64,000 nt of DNA, taken from NCBI RefSeq assembly GCF_000178975.2, contig NC_015064.1, positions 3,782,001-3,846,000 of the forward strand. Reading direction: 5' to 3'. Source of the stretch: Granulicella tundricola MP5ACTX9 (lineage in GTDB: Bacteria; Acidobacteriota; Terriglobia; Terriglobales; Acidobacteriaceae). A program made the translations under genes and the position numbers. Below, piece after piece: positions 38,724-46,887 of this stretch. The first letter of the stretch is position 1. Each line of letters opens with the position of its first letter. The notes under the pieces were generated by a model, which worked only from the letters and a program-made list of their open reading frames with translations, was not told the origin of the DNA and did not search any database.

Positions 38724-39296
38724 CTAAAAGAGACCCTGTGCCTCCAATTCGGCGGCGGCCTGGGCGGGACCAATCGTGCGACCTTCGGCCTTGGCTTTCG
38801 CGATGTGATCTTCCAGCCGCTTGCTTAGGTCACGCGCCTCGCTTCCCGCACTGATACCGCCGGCCGCAGCCTCCTCGATCTCGTTCGCAGCCTGAACAAA
38901 GGTGATCCGCCGGCCTTGCGCCTGGGCGGCCTTCACATGAGCCGTGATCTTCTCTGCCATCTCTTTCGGATTAGCACCACGCGCCCGGATCGCCGCAATG
39001 AGCTTCATGGAAGTTGCTTCGACAGAGAGTCCCTGTTCCTTCGCTGCTTTGAAAAGCTCCGGAAACTCTGCGCTGAAACCCAGCGCATCAATGGCGGCCA
39101 GGCGCTCGGGCTCAGACATCGAGGCGGGCAAGGATGCTGCCGGGGCCGCAACGATCGGCATAGCAGCCGGGGCGGCGGCAGGGGAAGTGGTTGCAGATGC
39201 GCGACCGCGCTCCTCTGCGGCGGCGATCTCTGCGTCGTATTGCGATTGCTCAATCCGGAGGTACTGGCGGGGCTTCCCGTTGGCATCAAGACTCAT
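38724..39296 (-). CDS. Hypothetical Ala-rich phage-type protein
   Basis: 190 residues. An N-terminal segment (RQYLRIEQSQYDAEIAAAEE) is followed by an Ala/Pro-rich linker (about 35-60) and three related helical units of about 40 residues containing A-x-A-x-G-R-x-I patterns (AAQAQGRRITFVQAANEIEE and KAKAEGRTIGPAQAAAELEA). These look like a tandem internal duplication. It resembles the tail regions of prohead-protease or scaffold-type proteins, but no catalytic domain is present. Function unknown. Confidence 0.6.
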   Translation of the reverse strand: MSLDANGKPRQYLRIEQSQYDAEIAAAEERGRASATTSPAAAPAAMPIVAAPAASLPASMSEPERLAAIDALGFSAEFPELFKAAKEQGLSVEATSMKLIAAIRARGANPKEMAEKITAHVKAAQAQGRRITFVQAANEIEEAAAGGISAGSEARDLSKRLEDHIAKAKAEGRTIGPAQAAAELEAQGLF

Positions 39297-39308
39297 GGTT
39301 GATCCTTT

Positions 39309-39701
39309 CTAGGGGCGGTTCGGGGCTGCAAAATCTGCCCGGGTTTGTGGTGCTGGGTTTTTGGCTAAAAACTCCGTGAGATCGTTCAGCTCGTTACCGC
39401 CCCTCGGCTTGCTTTGCACCGTGCATCCTGACCTAGACCTCCAGCGCTGGTGAGCTTCAAGCTTCAGAATGTCAAGAACAAAGAAGACGCTTGTGCGTTT
39501 CAGCCATCCCTCACGCTCAAGGTCGGCGAGAATCGCTTTCACTGAGTTCGCGCTCAAGTCAGTCGAATATTGGATCTGCCTTTCGGTGAGGTAAGCGCGT
39601 CTTTGCTTATTGGCACTGTCTGCGATTACCAACAGAACTAAGCGATGGCTGGGTCTCCTCATAGGTGTGAGACCGACGACCAGATTGATCAGACTCTTCA
39701 C
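39309..39701 (-). CDS. Winged-helix protein (putative phage regulator)
   Basis: 130 residues. The segment LTERQIQYSTDLSANSVKAI followed by LADLEREGWLKRTSVFF is a typical winged helix, as in replication or regulatory proteins of phages. The N-terminus (PSHRLVLLVIADSANKQ) resembles the first helix of such domains. Its start overlaps the stop of the upstream zinc protein by four bases, so the two are coupled. Target unknown. Confidence 0.6.
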   Translation of the reverse strand: MKSLINLVVGLTPMRRPSHRLVLLVIADSANKQRRAYLTERQIQYSTDLSANSVKAILADLEREGWLKRTSVFFVLDILKLEAHQRWRSRSGCTVQSKPRGGNELNDLTEFLAKNPAPQTRADFAAPNRP

Positions 39702-40057
39702 TTCGCCACCGCCTTACGGGAGTGTCTGCGGCTAGCGTTACGGGCCGAGGCTTTATCTAAGCGGCAGGTCAGACACTGGTACCGCTTCGATTGCAGCGCG
39801 CAGGATGCACACAGGCCGAGGCTGCGCCTTCTCGCTCGCAGTCGAGCCTGCGCCGAACACACCTGCGCCGCGACCGTTTCAGCGTTGCGGGCGTTCCGTT
39901 GAGATCGAGTCTCGTTTCTACGTTTGCGATGATCGCTGCAGTACACCCGACCTTCCGAGTCTTCTCCGCAATCGATACACACGGCCAGAGCGCGTCTCAG
40001 CGCACGACGCGTTGTGTTCGTGCTGATGGTTGCTCTAGATGCTGTAGCGACGTCCAT
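39698..40057 (-). CDS. Small Cys-rich, Arg-rich protein
   Basis: 119 residues, strongly basic. Two zinc-knuckle-like pairs are visible: VCIDCGEDSEGRVYCSDH near the N-terminus and LCASCALQSKRYQCLTCR near the C-terminus, linked by an Arg/Ala-rich helix. Such proteins are common in phages and usually bind nucleic acid, but no family is recognised. It is coupled downstream to the winged-helix gene. Confidence 0.55.
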   Translation of the reverse strand: MDVATASRATISTNTTRRALRRALAVCIDCGEDSEGRVYCSDHRKRRNETRSQRNARNAETVAAQVCSAQARLRARRRSLGLCASCALQSKRYQCLTCRLDKASARNASRRHSRKAVAK

Positions 40058-40111
40058 GCGCAGACATTAACAAATCGCTCGACACCAAAAAAGAGCCGTT
40101 TTGCGGTCCTA

Positions 40112-40696
40112 TCAGGCCTTATTGCGCTTTGTCGTACTCGGCAGTGTCTTCCTGGCTTCGGCACCTACTTCGCTCTGTTTTGCAGGGCTGCCGGGACCTA
40201 CTTTCACGAGTCGAGCCAGAAACTCCACCATTGACGCATTGAGTAAAGCCTTGATCTCGGGAGCCGTCAAGCCAACTAGGTTCGGACCTAATCTCGAAGG
40301 GAGATTCAGGAGATTTGTCTTGATGAGAAGTGCCCACCTGGAACCCTCGGTTTCATACAGTTCGAGCGGAATCAGCTTGCCTTTACGTTCTAAGGCGGTC
40401 ATTTCTTCATTTTCAGCCTGTGCAACTACCAAGCGAGCCCGAGCCTTATCGAGGCTGATGACCTGGCCATCCCGGGATTCTGTCTCCTGCTTGAGAACGT
40501 TCGTGCGGAGCCGGCCAACGTACCATGCGAGACACTCATCCCGGTCATATTTTCCAAGTGCTCTCTTCGGCATGCCATCCTTCACGAAATTGGTGATTGC
40601 CTGCTTCGAAAGCATCGGATGCCCTTTGCCTGCAAGGATGGTTCGGATCTCGGTGACGGAGACAAGGCGTTGTTCTTTCATCGGGGGGCACGGCAA
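40112..40696 (-). CDS. Nu1-like phage terminase small subunit
   Basis: 194 residues. The N-terminus is a winged-helix-type DNA-binding unit (LSKQAITNFVKDGMPKRALG, YDRDECLAWYV) like lambda gpNu1. It is followed by an Arg/Ala/Gln-rich helix (DKARARLVVAQAENEEMTAL) and a C-terminal helical region, again as in Nu1. The small subunit recognises packaging sites and recruits the ATPase/nuclease large subunit. No large subunit is present in the element, so it may redirect a helper phage's packaging machinery, as small terminases do in phage satellites. The family call is by pattern; a plain HTH regulator is the alternative. Confidence 0.65.
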   Translation of the reverse strand: MPCPPMKEQRLVSVTEIRTILAGKGHPMLSKQAITNFVKDGMPKRALGKYDRDECLAWYVGRLRTNVLKQETESRDGQVISLDKARARLVVAQAENEEMTALERKGKLIPLELYETEGSRWALLIKTNLLNLPSRLGPNLVGLTAPEIKALLNASMVEFLARLVKVGPGSPAKQSEVGAEARKTLPSTTKRNKA

Positions 40697-40887
40697 AACC
40701 GGTTGCGGCTATGGGCTGTGAAAATGGCGTTCACCATCTCGCGAGTGATGATGGGATCGATCATTCCATCCAGTTCTTCATCCGTGATTCTAAGACCGGG
40801 GCTGGACCGTCTCATCTCGGGCCCAAGTTCCTTAACCAATCGAGCGCGAAGCTCAAAGTGACATTCTTCCCACGTGATCATCTGCAT
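40678..40887 (-). CDS. Small hypothetical protein upstream of the small terminase
   Basis: Sixty-nine residues, ATG at 40887 with a strong GGAGGAG six bases upstream. The sequence is hydrophilic and helical (CHFELRARLVKELGPEMRR) and overlaps the terminase gene start by 19 bases, so the two are translated together. No family recognised. Confidence 0.55.
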   Translation of the reverse strand: MQMITWEECHFELRARLVKELGPEMRRSSPGLRITDEELDGMIDPIITREMVNAIFTAHSRNRFCRAPR

Positions 40888-41155
40888 TTTTAACTCCTCC
40901 GATGTGACCTCAGTTTGGGAGCGAACGGCCTTGAGTAGCGTCCAATCCAGTCAAGTCCACCCCGTTCTTAAACATCTCCGACTGGTCGTTGGTCGGGACT
41001 CGAATTACCCGCATTTCGAAGGTCGTGGAAGAACCTACCGTTTCTGGATATACCGATTTTCATACCCTATGGACTTCCGTATCTCTCTCATAACAAACGA
41101 TTTGCCGACTGATGCTTTGTTCGCATTTGCTTCGCTTTATTACCTCGTTATTGCC
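40888..41155. other. Non-coding stretch inside the element
   Basis: 268 bases, clearly more AT-rich than neighbours, between the antirepressor stop and the strong ribosome site of the next gene. A promoter for the terminase-integrase group is likely here, but I cannot assign one confidently. Confidence 0.35.
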
Positions 41156-41884
41156 TCAACCAGTGCTTTCCGAGAGTCGCCGCTGTATGAATGCCAAGCC
41201 TTTGCCGGTCACTAGAGTGCGCGTATAGGTCTGACGATCTCCGTGCCGATCCTTGTAGTGGCCCTCAACCACGCGGAACCTGCCCGCGTTGACGTGCTGC
41301 TGGTGGGGTAGGTTGCCGGGCATGAGGATGCTATGTTTGCGCAGAAAGTCGAAAAGGCGATTCGGTCCTGTGCCGAGCACCTTGGCAACCTGCTGGACCG
41401 TCTGGCAGTTCGTCGCTTCCACAACGGCATCATGGAAGTCTGCTTTCGGTCGCAGTGCACTGTTCTCTTGTTCAAGAGTAACGACACGCTCGGAATACCC
41501 CAGCAGCAGCGTACGCAGTGCGGCCGGATCCTGCAGTACCGCGGCGACGCCGGCGCCGTCAGCGTGGTACCGGCGTTCACATTCGAGGAAGTAGTCTCGG
41601 ATCTGAAAGCCGCGCTCTGACCGGCTCATCATCCCAACATGCTTTGCGCTGTCGAGACTGAGAAAATACTCGTTTCTTGATTTGGCACCGCTGGGAAGCT
41701 GCTCCACTTTTTTGTGGATAAGGTAGTCTCGATTTTGCTGTAGGCGAGCCCGCTCGATCTGTTGTTTGACCCATGTACTGAAGTCGGCGCGGCTGCCTAG
41801 AAAGGCATGCAGGTCGCGAGCATTGATGCTCTGCACCACACCACCTCCGATTTGCCGCTCCGCCACTTCGATCAACGCGTCCAT
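41156..41884 (-). CDS. Phage antirepressor (AntA domain plus KilAC)
   Basis: 242 residues. The N-terminal AntA/AntB domain (about 18-95) shows VNARDLHAFLG-like SINARDLHAFLGSRADFSTW, YLIHKKVEQ and LSLDSAKHVGMMSRSERG. The C-terminal KilAC-type domain (about 125-235) shows LRPKADFHDAVVEATNCQTV, VAKVLGTGPNRLFDFLR and YTRTLVTGKGLAFI. Such antirepressors counter prophage repressors during induction. In a satellite it could control either the element itself or a resident prophage. The domain assignment is strong. Confidence 0.9.
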   Translation of the reverse strand: MDALIEVAERQIGGGVVQSINARDLHAFLGSRADFSTWVKQQIERARLQQNRDYLIHKKVEQLPSGAKSRNEYFLSLDSAKHVGMMSRSERGFQIRDYFLECERRYHADGAGVAAVLQDPAALRTLLLGYSERVVTLEQENSALRPKADFHDAVVEATNCQTVQQVAKVLGTGPNRLFDFLRKHSILMPGNLPHQQHVNAGRFRVVEGHYKDRHGDRQTYTRTLVTGKGLAFIQRRLSESTG

Positions 41885-41915
41885 TGTGATATCACCCGCC
41901 TTTGAGCTCCTACGA

Positions 41916-42266
41916 TTACCGCTGTTGCGCTACCAGCATCGGCCTGGCGATGGCAGCCTCTGGTGCAAACTCGTCTCGTCCCAGGCGTCTCCGGAGCAAC
42001 GTCCGGCCGCGTTCACTTAGGAGCAATGTGGGTGTTGCGCCTCGAGTGGCCTGGACAGCGACAGCGCTGCGCAAAGCCTGCACCGTCGAATCCCTAACCA
42101 CGTCCACATACCTGTCGTGCAGCCAGAAGTGGAAACGGCCTGACTCCTCACAGAACACAATCGCAGCGCCATCCTGCTCAAGGCGCTGCAGTAGTTGCCA
42201 AGCTTGCGGGGTAAGCCTGTTGGTTCCGTCACCCTGCGCTAAAGATGCGTTAATTCTGTCACTCAT
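41916..42266 (-). CDS. Small hypothetical phage-type protein
   Basis: 116 residues with a compact alpha/beta pattern (LTPQAWQLLQRLEQDGAAIV, FHFWLHDRYVDV) and a basic C-terminal part (SERGRTLLRRRLG). It lies 31 bases upstream of the antirepressor gene on the same strand. No family recognised; a DNA-binding regulator is possible. Confidence 0.5.
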   Translation of the reverse strand: MSDRINASLAQGDGTNRLTPQAWQLLQRLEQDGAAIVFCEESGRFHFWLHDRYVDVVRDSTVQALRSAVAVQATRGATPTLLLSERGRTLLRRRLGRDEFAPEAAIARPMLVAQQR

Positions 42267-42366
42267 GCTGTTCCCCGCCTTTCTTGTTCTCTGCTTATTG
42301 CCGCCGTACTGAGAGGATCTACTTTGTGGCTCAAGACCTAAGAAAACATCGTGTTACGCTGTCGAA

Positions 42367-42639
42367 ATGGCGTTGATCAAGCTTCGGGTGGAAAGAGAGA
42401 ATGGTGTCCAAGTGGGCATTCTCGCGTTCGATGGTGAGTTGGAACGTAAACTGACCGATATCGACCAACTCATCTTTGAGATTCGCCGAGCGGGCATTGC
42501 TCCAGCTGAGTTTGTGGAGGAGATTGCCGACCTGGAGGCTGGCATGCCCGCCGCTATGATCGTCAAGGCATGGCAACATACGGCCTTTTTTATGCCGCAA
42601 GAGAGAATGTTCGACTTTCGGGCTGCCAGGGATATCTAG
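42367..42639 (+). CDS. Small hypothetical protein from a leaderless start
   Basis: Ninety residues. TACGCT ends six bases before the ATG and there is no ribosome site, the same arrangement as at several other small genes here. The protein has a beta-rich first half (IKLRVERENGVQVGILAFDG) and a helical second half. It runs opposite to its neighbours, and its stop is five bases from the convergent replication gene's stop. No family recognised. Confidence 0.55.
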   Translation: MALIKLRVERENGVQVGILAFDGELERKLTDIDQLIFEIRRAGIAPAEFVEEIADLEAGMPAAMIVKAWQHTAFFMPQERMFDFRAARDI

Positions 42640-42644
42640 AACCC

Positions 42645-43847
42645 TCATGCTGCCCTGCCCTTCCCCATCACGAACCTGATCTCACCCACCGTAGGCGGCA
42701 GATAGTTTGCGAGCTCGTACCGGTCAGGCACATGCTCGAAGTTGTCACTGGGCATCTCCAGGTAGATCACCCCGTCGAGGATTCCGAGCTGGCGGAACGG
42801 ACTCACCCACGTCTCGAAGCTTTTGGGACCGATCGCTGCCTTGATCGCCTTCGCCATGCCCTCCCACACCCGCCGGCCGGTCTCAGTGTCCGCACCCTCA
42901 GGCGCAGCGGCTGGCTCAGGCTGAGGCTCTACCACCGCGTCAGGCCGGTGCATGCCGATCGCCGCCGGGTTCGCCACAGCAGCCCCCTTCCACTTCGAAT
43001 CCTCAAACCAGAATGCGTTCACTGGCTCACCTCTGGCCTGTGACTTGACCGCCAAACCCTCGATAAGCAGCGTTGCTTTTTGCGGCGAGACACCGAGCTT
43101 CGCCGCGTGCAGGCGGATCGCGTCAGCCGCCAGCCTTCGCGTTTTCTCCGGAGCGGCGACCGCCAGGCGCTCAAGCATGATTTCCGCGCATCGCCCTGGG
43201 TTGGCGGATTCCGGAATCATTGGCAAAACGGCTTGCGGACCTGAGGGGGGTCTTTTGGCATTTGCCGAAGCCACAAGCTTACCCGGCGGCGGTTGCGCGC
43301 CGAGGGGCAAAAGCTTCTCCCCTGGCACTGGCTCTGGCACTGGCTCTGGCACAGGCACTGGTAGTGCCACTCCGTGGCTTTCTGTGGCTTTCTGTGGCAC
43401 GTAAACCGAACTACTGGCTTTCTGTGGCGAAATCTCAGCTTTCGTGCCCTCGTACTTTGCCCAGATCCGCTCCCTTTCCACATGCGAGAGCTTCGTCAAT
43501 CGTGGCAAAGCTCCGGTGGCATATCGCCTTGTGGCACGACCGAGACGCAAATCTGTGGTGTCATCGCTGTGCTCATGCCAATCGTGGACAACCAACCGAT
43601 GCGTCCCATCACGATCAAGCAGTCCCGCGAGAATGAGGGCGTCGACAAGCTTGTCGGGCTCCACGCTAGAAAACATCTCCATAGCCAGATCGTCGTTCGA
43701 CATAACACCCACGGCGCCATCTGGGCATTGCTCGCCAGTGACATGCCACAAAGCTTCCATCACCCCCAAGGCGCACGGTGGATCAATTCCCAAAGCTTGG
43801 GCTAGTCGACGGGTCTTCCGATGCGTTAGTGTGCCTCTAAGTGCCAT
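42645..43847 (-). CDS. Replication initiator-like protein with C-terminal DnaA_N-like domain
   Basis: The ATG at 43847 gives 400 residues. The N-terminal region (MALRGTLTHRKTRRLAQALG, LGVMEALWHVT, LVDALILAGLLDRDG) resembles phage replisome-organiser winged helices. A flexible linker contains a VPVPEPVPEPVPG repeat. A helical middle follows. The last 75 residues (WEGMAKAIKAAIGPKSFETW, then GVIYLEMPSDNFEHVPDRY) match the pattern of the DnaA N-terminal domain, which binds helicase. It likely starts element replication and recruits host helicase. The gene overlaps the upstream gene by 11 bases. Confidence 0.7.
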   Translation of the reverse strand: MALRGTLTHRKTRRLAQALGIDPPCALGVMEALWHVTGEQCPDGAVGVMSNDDLAMEMFSSVEPDKLVDALILAGLLDRDGTHRLVVHDWHEHSDDTTDLRLGRATRRYATGALPRLTKLSHVERERIWAKYEGTKAEISPQKASSSVYVPQKATESHGVALPVPVPEPVPEPVPGEKLLPLGAQPPPGKLVASANAKRPPSGPQAVLPMIPESANPGRCAEIMLERLAVAAPEKTRRLAADAIRLHAAKLGVSPQKATLLIEGLAVKSQARGEPVNAFWFEDSKWKGAAVANPAAIGMHRPDAVVEPQPEPAAAPEGADTETGRRVWEGMAKAIKAAIGPKSFETWVSPFRQLGILDGVIYLEMPSDNFEHVPDRYELANYLPPTVGEIRFVMGKGRAA

Positions 43848-44604
43848 ATCGGGCCTCCAAGGAGTCAACGGCCAGAGGTCTGGTGATCAGAGATCGCTCA
43901 CACGGCAGATTACTTCCGCACTCCAGGCATAGAGGTTCTTCACCCGCCCACCCACGCGATTGGCAGAAGTGACCTGCCGCCTTACAACGCTGACAACCCA
44001 TTCCAGCCGAGGGTTTGTCCTCTGTATCGAATTGCATCGCTTTGCGCTCATCTCGAACCACAAGCATCGGCGCGGGTGGCGGTGGTGCGAGTGTCACGAA
44101 GAGACCGGCAGAGGCTGACCGACGTCCTTCGTTCATTCTTTGAGCTGGCACCTGATGGCCTGAATGCTGCGTTATGATCCAAGCCTCGTCTCTACTGAAC
44201 AGCTGATCCGTATCGAACAAGGCGAAGAGGCAAAAGCGCTGAAGATCTAAGCGGATCTTCTTGCATCGCCCTACTTTCGTGACATTGAGCCACTTTGCTT
44301 CCGCCAGAGAAGCGAGCGTCTTTGTGAAAGCCGTCTTCTTCTGTTTGTGGCGCCGCGCTATCTCGTGAAACGTTTGCGCGACGTGTCCGTCCCGGTCCGC
44401 AAAGCTGAGCAGGGCCCTATAGAGACCAGTCTCGGCGTGATTCGTTGGCAGCGTGATGCTCCACCCCAGCTCGAGTAACGCAAGACGGGCTTGTTTGGTG
44501 TCGAGGATGTCTGTATGTTCGCTGTAACACGCTGTGGCAACCACCGGGCGAAGTATAGCGGTGCATGAGGGATCCTTAGGTGCGAGCTGAGGGTCCCTGG
44601 TCAT
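43837..44604 (-). CDS. Winged-helix protein with C-terminal zinc finger
   Basis: 255 residues. A helix-turn-helix region (about 50-115: GLYRALLSFADRDGHVAQTF, KTAFTKTLASLAEAKWLNV) resembles phage replication regulators. Near the C-terminus CQRCKAAGHFC and CLECGSNLPC give four to six cysteines for zinc binding. It is coupled on both sides: an ATGA overlap with the upstream HTH gene and an 11-base overlap with the replication gene. A replication accessory or primase-loading role is inferred from context only. Confidence 0.6.
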   Translation of the reverse strand: MTRDPQLAPKDPSCTAILRPVVATACYSEHTDILDTKQARLALLELGWSITLPTNHAETGLYRALLSFADRDGHVAQTFHEIARRHKQKKTAFTKTLASLAEAKWLNVTKVGRCKKIRLDLQRFCLFALFDTDQLFSRDEAWIITQHSGHQVPAQRMNEGRRSASAGLFVTLAPPPPAPMLVVRDERKAMQFDTEDKPSAGMGCQRCKAAGHFCQSRGWAGEEPLCLECGSNLPCERSLITRPLAVDSLEARYGT

Positions 44605-44804
44605 GCCGCCACATCCGCAGGTGATTTGGTCGGATGGTGTGACGCAAAGAGCTTCCTAAGCTCTGATTCGGCAAAGACAAGCTTGCGGCCTATCTTCTCG
44701 CCTTTCAGTTCACCCTTCCATCGCTTGTTGTATAGAGTTCGGGCAGTCAAGCCCGTCAGCTCTGCAGCTTGCTTCACCGAATGATGTCTCTCCAGACGTC
44801 TCAT
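44601..44804 (-). CDS. Small HTH protein, first gene of the replication operon
   Basis: The ATG at 44804 has GGAGGAG upstream and yields 67 residues; the longer frame upstream is not supported. HHSVKQAAELTGLTARTLYN is an excisionase/MerR-type HTH, followed by GEKIGRKLVFAESELRKLF. It diverges from the gene at 44935 across a region with paired TGATATCA-type sites, so it may act as the cro/repressor-like switch of the element. Confidence 0.75.
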   Translation of the reverse strand: MRRLERHHSVKQAAELTGLTARTLYNKRWKGELKGEKIGRKLVFAESELRKLFASHHPTKSPADVAA

Positions 44805-44847
44805 ATAGAATCTCCTCCAGATTCTTATCCACACACAGAGTAAAGCA

Positions 44848-44921
44848 AGTGATATCAGAATAAGTGGAAAAATAGAGAAAAACCCTGACTTCTGACATTG
44901 CATACTTACCCGGATATCACT
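44848..44921. promoter_or_regulatory. Paired palindromic operator candidate in divergent control region
   Basis: AGTGATATC (44848-44856) and its exact inverse GATATCACT (44913-44921) stand 56 bases apart between divergent genes; the first copy is part of the self-palindrome TGATATCA. This is the layout of a looping or two-site operator controlling opposing promoters. Confidence 0.5.
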
Positions 44922-44934
44922 ACATTTACCTAAT

Positions 44935-45567
44935 ATGACATCAGAAAACGATACTCTGACATCCACGAAAATAATTTCTTCCAGCGCGGGACAACGGCTG
45001 TGCGTTCCCCCGCCAGAGCAGCACAGCACACACCTTGTGACCTTCCTCAATGAAAAGAGCCCGCGCAATATCGAGTCGATACAGCGCATCACTAACCTTA
45101 TTTCCGCGATCGGAGAGGCGGAGAGTAAACACCGCGCTCAGATTGAAGAAGGTCCGAAAGATTTTTGGAAGACGCAGACGCTTGATGATTTGGCACCCTT
45201 CCACAGAGTCGACTCACTGCTAAGTTCTTACCTTCGCGTGCCCGTCATTCACAAAGGTATCGCTCTCGACGGAACAACTTTTGTAGACATCCGAATGATG
45301 CTAGGGAACCAGGATTTGCCCATAGCTGAGCAATACGCGGCGAGTCAGGTGATCAACCTTGTTCAGACAAAAAAGTTTTCGTTCCTCCAAAAATGCACAT
45401 GTGGCGAATGGTTTGTCGCTCTCAGATCAGATCAAAAGACTTGCTCCAAGCGGTGCAGGCTGAAGAGCTACGTGCGCTCAGAGGACTACAAAGCGAAACA
45501 CCGTGATCTCATGAAGCGGCGCTACCAGAGTAAAAAGGAGGAGGTACCGCCTGGGTCCGCCTTGTAG
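44935..45567 (+). CDS. Zinc-finger protein with CGNR-like C-terminus
   Basis: 210 residues, ATG at 44935. The N-terminal 150 residues are mixed alpha/beta without a recognised family. The C-terminus has CTCGEWFVALRSDQKTCSKR followed by CRLKSYVRS, a C-x-C...C-x3-C zinc site like that of CGNR-type proteins, then a basic tail (KAKHRDLMKRRYQSKKEE). Such folds bind DNA. It diverges from the replication operon and is the natural candidate for a lysogeny-type repressor, which is inference. Confidence 0.6.
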   Translation: MTSENDTLTSTKIISSSAGQRLCVPPPEQHSTHLVTFLNEKSPRNIESIQRITNLISAIGEAESKHRAQIEEGPKDFWKTQTLDDLAPFHRVDSLLSSYLRVPVIHKGIALDGTTFVDIRMMLGNQDLPIAEQYAASQVINLVQTKKFSFLQKCTCGEWFVALRSDQKTCSKRCRLKSYVRSEDYKAKHRDLMKRRYQSKKEEVPPGSAL

Positions 45568-45600
45568 ACCCAGGCATACTACTTCGTAACCCGGAACGGC

Positions 45601-45849
45601 TCAGGTTGGTTTGCATCGGCTCCCTAAGGGACCCACAATGCTTCCGCCTCGGTAACGAAGCGAGCAACGCTGACAGGTCAGGATTGACCCGCAAACGTGG
45701 CCAAGGGTGACGATCTGGCGGAAGTAGAGGAAATTGACCTCTCCGCAGGCACACTCCCACCTCCCGCGGTGGGGCGCGATACGCGTGACTTCTCGGTCGC
45801 CCGCGATCACATGCTTTCGAGGGGTGACGGTGGCCTTCGCGTTCAGCAT
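45601..45849 (-). CDS. Small zinc-ribbon protein
   Basis: 82 residues with CACGEVNFLYFRQIVTLGHV followed by CGSILTCQRCSLRYRGGS, giving a four-to-five cysteine zinc ribbon. Its ATG overlaps the end of the upstream gene by seven bases, so it is translated as a pair with it. No named family recognised. Confidence 0.55.
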   Translation of the reverse strand: MLNAKATVTPRKHVIAGDREVTRIAPHRGRWECACGEVNFLYFRQIVTLGHVCGSILTCQRCSLRYRGGSIVGPLGSRCKPT

Positions 45850-46715
45850 GCCTCACCCGCACGTCCGGACGCCGTGCTTGCATCCCTGATCGTCATGTGG
45901 AACGGGTTGTCGAGAATCAACTCATCGAACCTGTTCCGAGATCCCTGCTCACGACGTCCCGCCGTCACGCCAGCATAGAAAACGCGACCCACAAGCATCA
46001 TCAGTGCGTGGTCATGTATCTCGGAGTCATCTCCGGCAATCTGATCTGCCTCCTCCTCCCGGTAACGTGCCACCAACGCCGGCCACATCGCAGACAATTT
46101 GAGCTCGAGTCCGTGGCCAAAAATCGTTTCATCGTTCTTAGCTTCCGCGGCGGCGGACTCGCTGAGGGCGAGATTATGCCAGCGGCTGCTCGCCCAATTG
46201 CTTGTCAGCTCGGGGAGCAGGTTACTCGCTTGAGTGCCGCTGACGACCCCGCTACGGCTTACCTTGAGGCTTTCGATCACCGGCACTGCATCCCACGTAT
46301 CCTTGCCATTGATTTGGCCAAGACTTGTCAGCAGTTCCTGTTCCTTCAGCCTGGTTGACACTTTGGCGCTCTGCAAATCGTCCGTGAGAACGCCCTCGGT
46401 CGCGCTTTCCATGAATCGGTTGCCGACCCTCGTCACATACCAGATGAACTGGCGATCAGACGGCCGCAAGACGTAGGGCGTGATTGGGTTCGATTGCGAC
46501 ACGGGAGCAGCGTGCGGGGCGGCAGGGGAAGTCCTGGCAGGCGCCTGGGTCACTTTCTTGGCTGTTTCAGGCTTGATTCCGCTGCTGTGTTTGCGAGCAG
46601 CCGCTGACGCTCGGAGTGAGGCCGTTTTAGGACCACGCGAGGTTACTTTTGTGGTCTTGCCTGTTGTTTTCTTTGCAGGCGCGAGGGGGCGCACTGGTAA
46701 CTTTGCAGTAGCCAT
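45843..46715 (-). CDS. Hypothetical protein with basic histone-like tail
   Basis: 290 residues. The first 75 residues are rich in Lys, Ala, Thr and Pro (PAKKTTGKTTKVTSRGPKTA), like histone H1-type tails, and should bind DNA nonspecifically. The rest is a helical-rich domain (RFMESATEGVLTDDLQSAKV, AMWPALVARYREEEADQI) of no recognised family. It diverges from the RHH gene across a palindrome and forms an operon with the zinc-ribbon gene. Confidence 0.6.
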   Translation of the reverse strand: MATAKLPVRPLAPAKKTTGKTTKVTSRGPKTASLRASAAARKHSSGIKPETAKKVTQAPARTSPAAPHAAPVSQSNPITPYVLRPSDRQFIWYVTRVGNRFMESATEGVLTDDLQSAKVSTRLKEQELLTSLGQINGKDTWDAVPVIESLKVSRSGVVSGTQASNLLPELTSNWASSRWHNLALSESAAAEAKNDETIFGHGLELKLSAMWPALVARYREEEADQIAGDDSEIHDHALMMLVGRVFYAGVTAGRREQGSRNRFDELILDNPFHMTIRDASTASGRAGEAC

Positions 46716-46824
46716 GATGGAGTCTCCACGGACTTCTCTGGTTAGCCTCGGTCTGAGTGTTAGCGCACTCGCCCGGGGCGTTGATGTTTTTACGGAGTAG
46801 CTCCGTGGTCCTACTTGTACTAGT

Positions 46825-46838
46825 CATACTGCGGTATG
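46825..46838. promoter_or_regulatory. Palindrome in the divergent RHH promoter region
   Basis: CATAC-TGCG-GTATG, a perfect inverted repeat with four central bases, lies between the basic-tail gene and the RHH gene. Ribbon-helix-helix repressors typically bind such short palindromes near their own promoter. Confidence 0.45.
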
Positions 46839-46887
46839 TCAACACAAACCCACTTCAGTGATAGGATTGTCGTCACAGGTACACCCT

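Noticed and set aside
45509..45883. 124-codon minus-strand frame
   Set aside because: Overlaps the zinc-ribbon gene 45601-45849 in another frame; Arg/Pro-rich with no ordered motifs, whereas the alternative has spaced cysteines and coupling.
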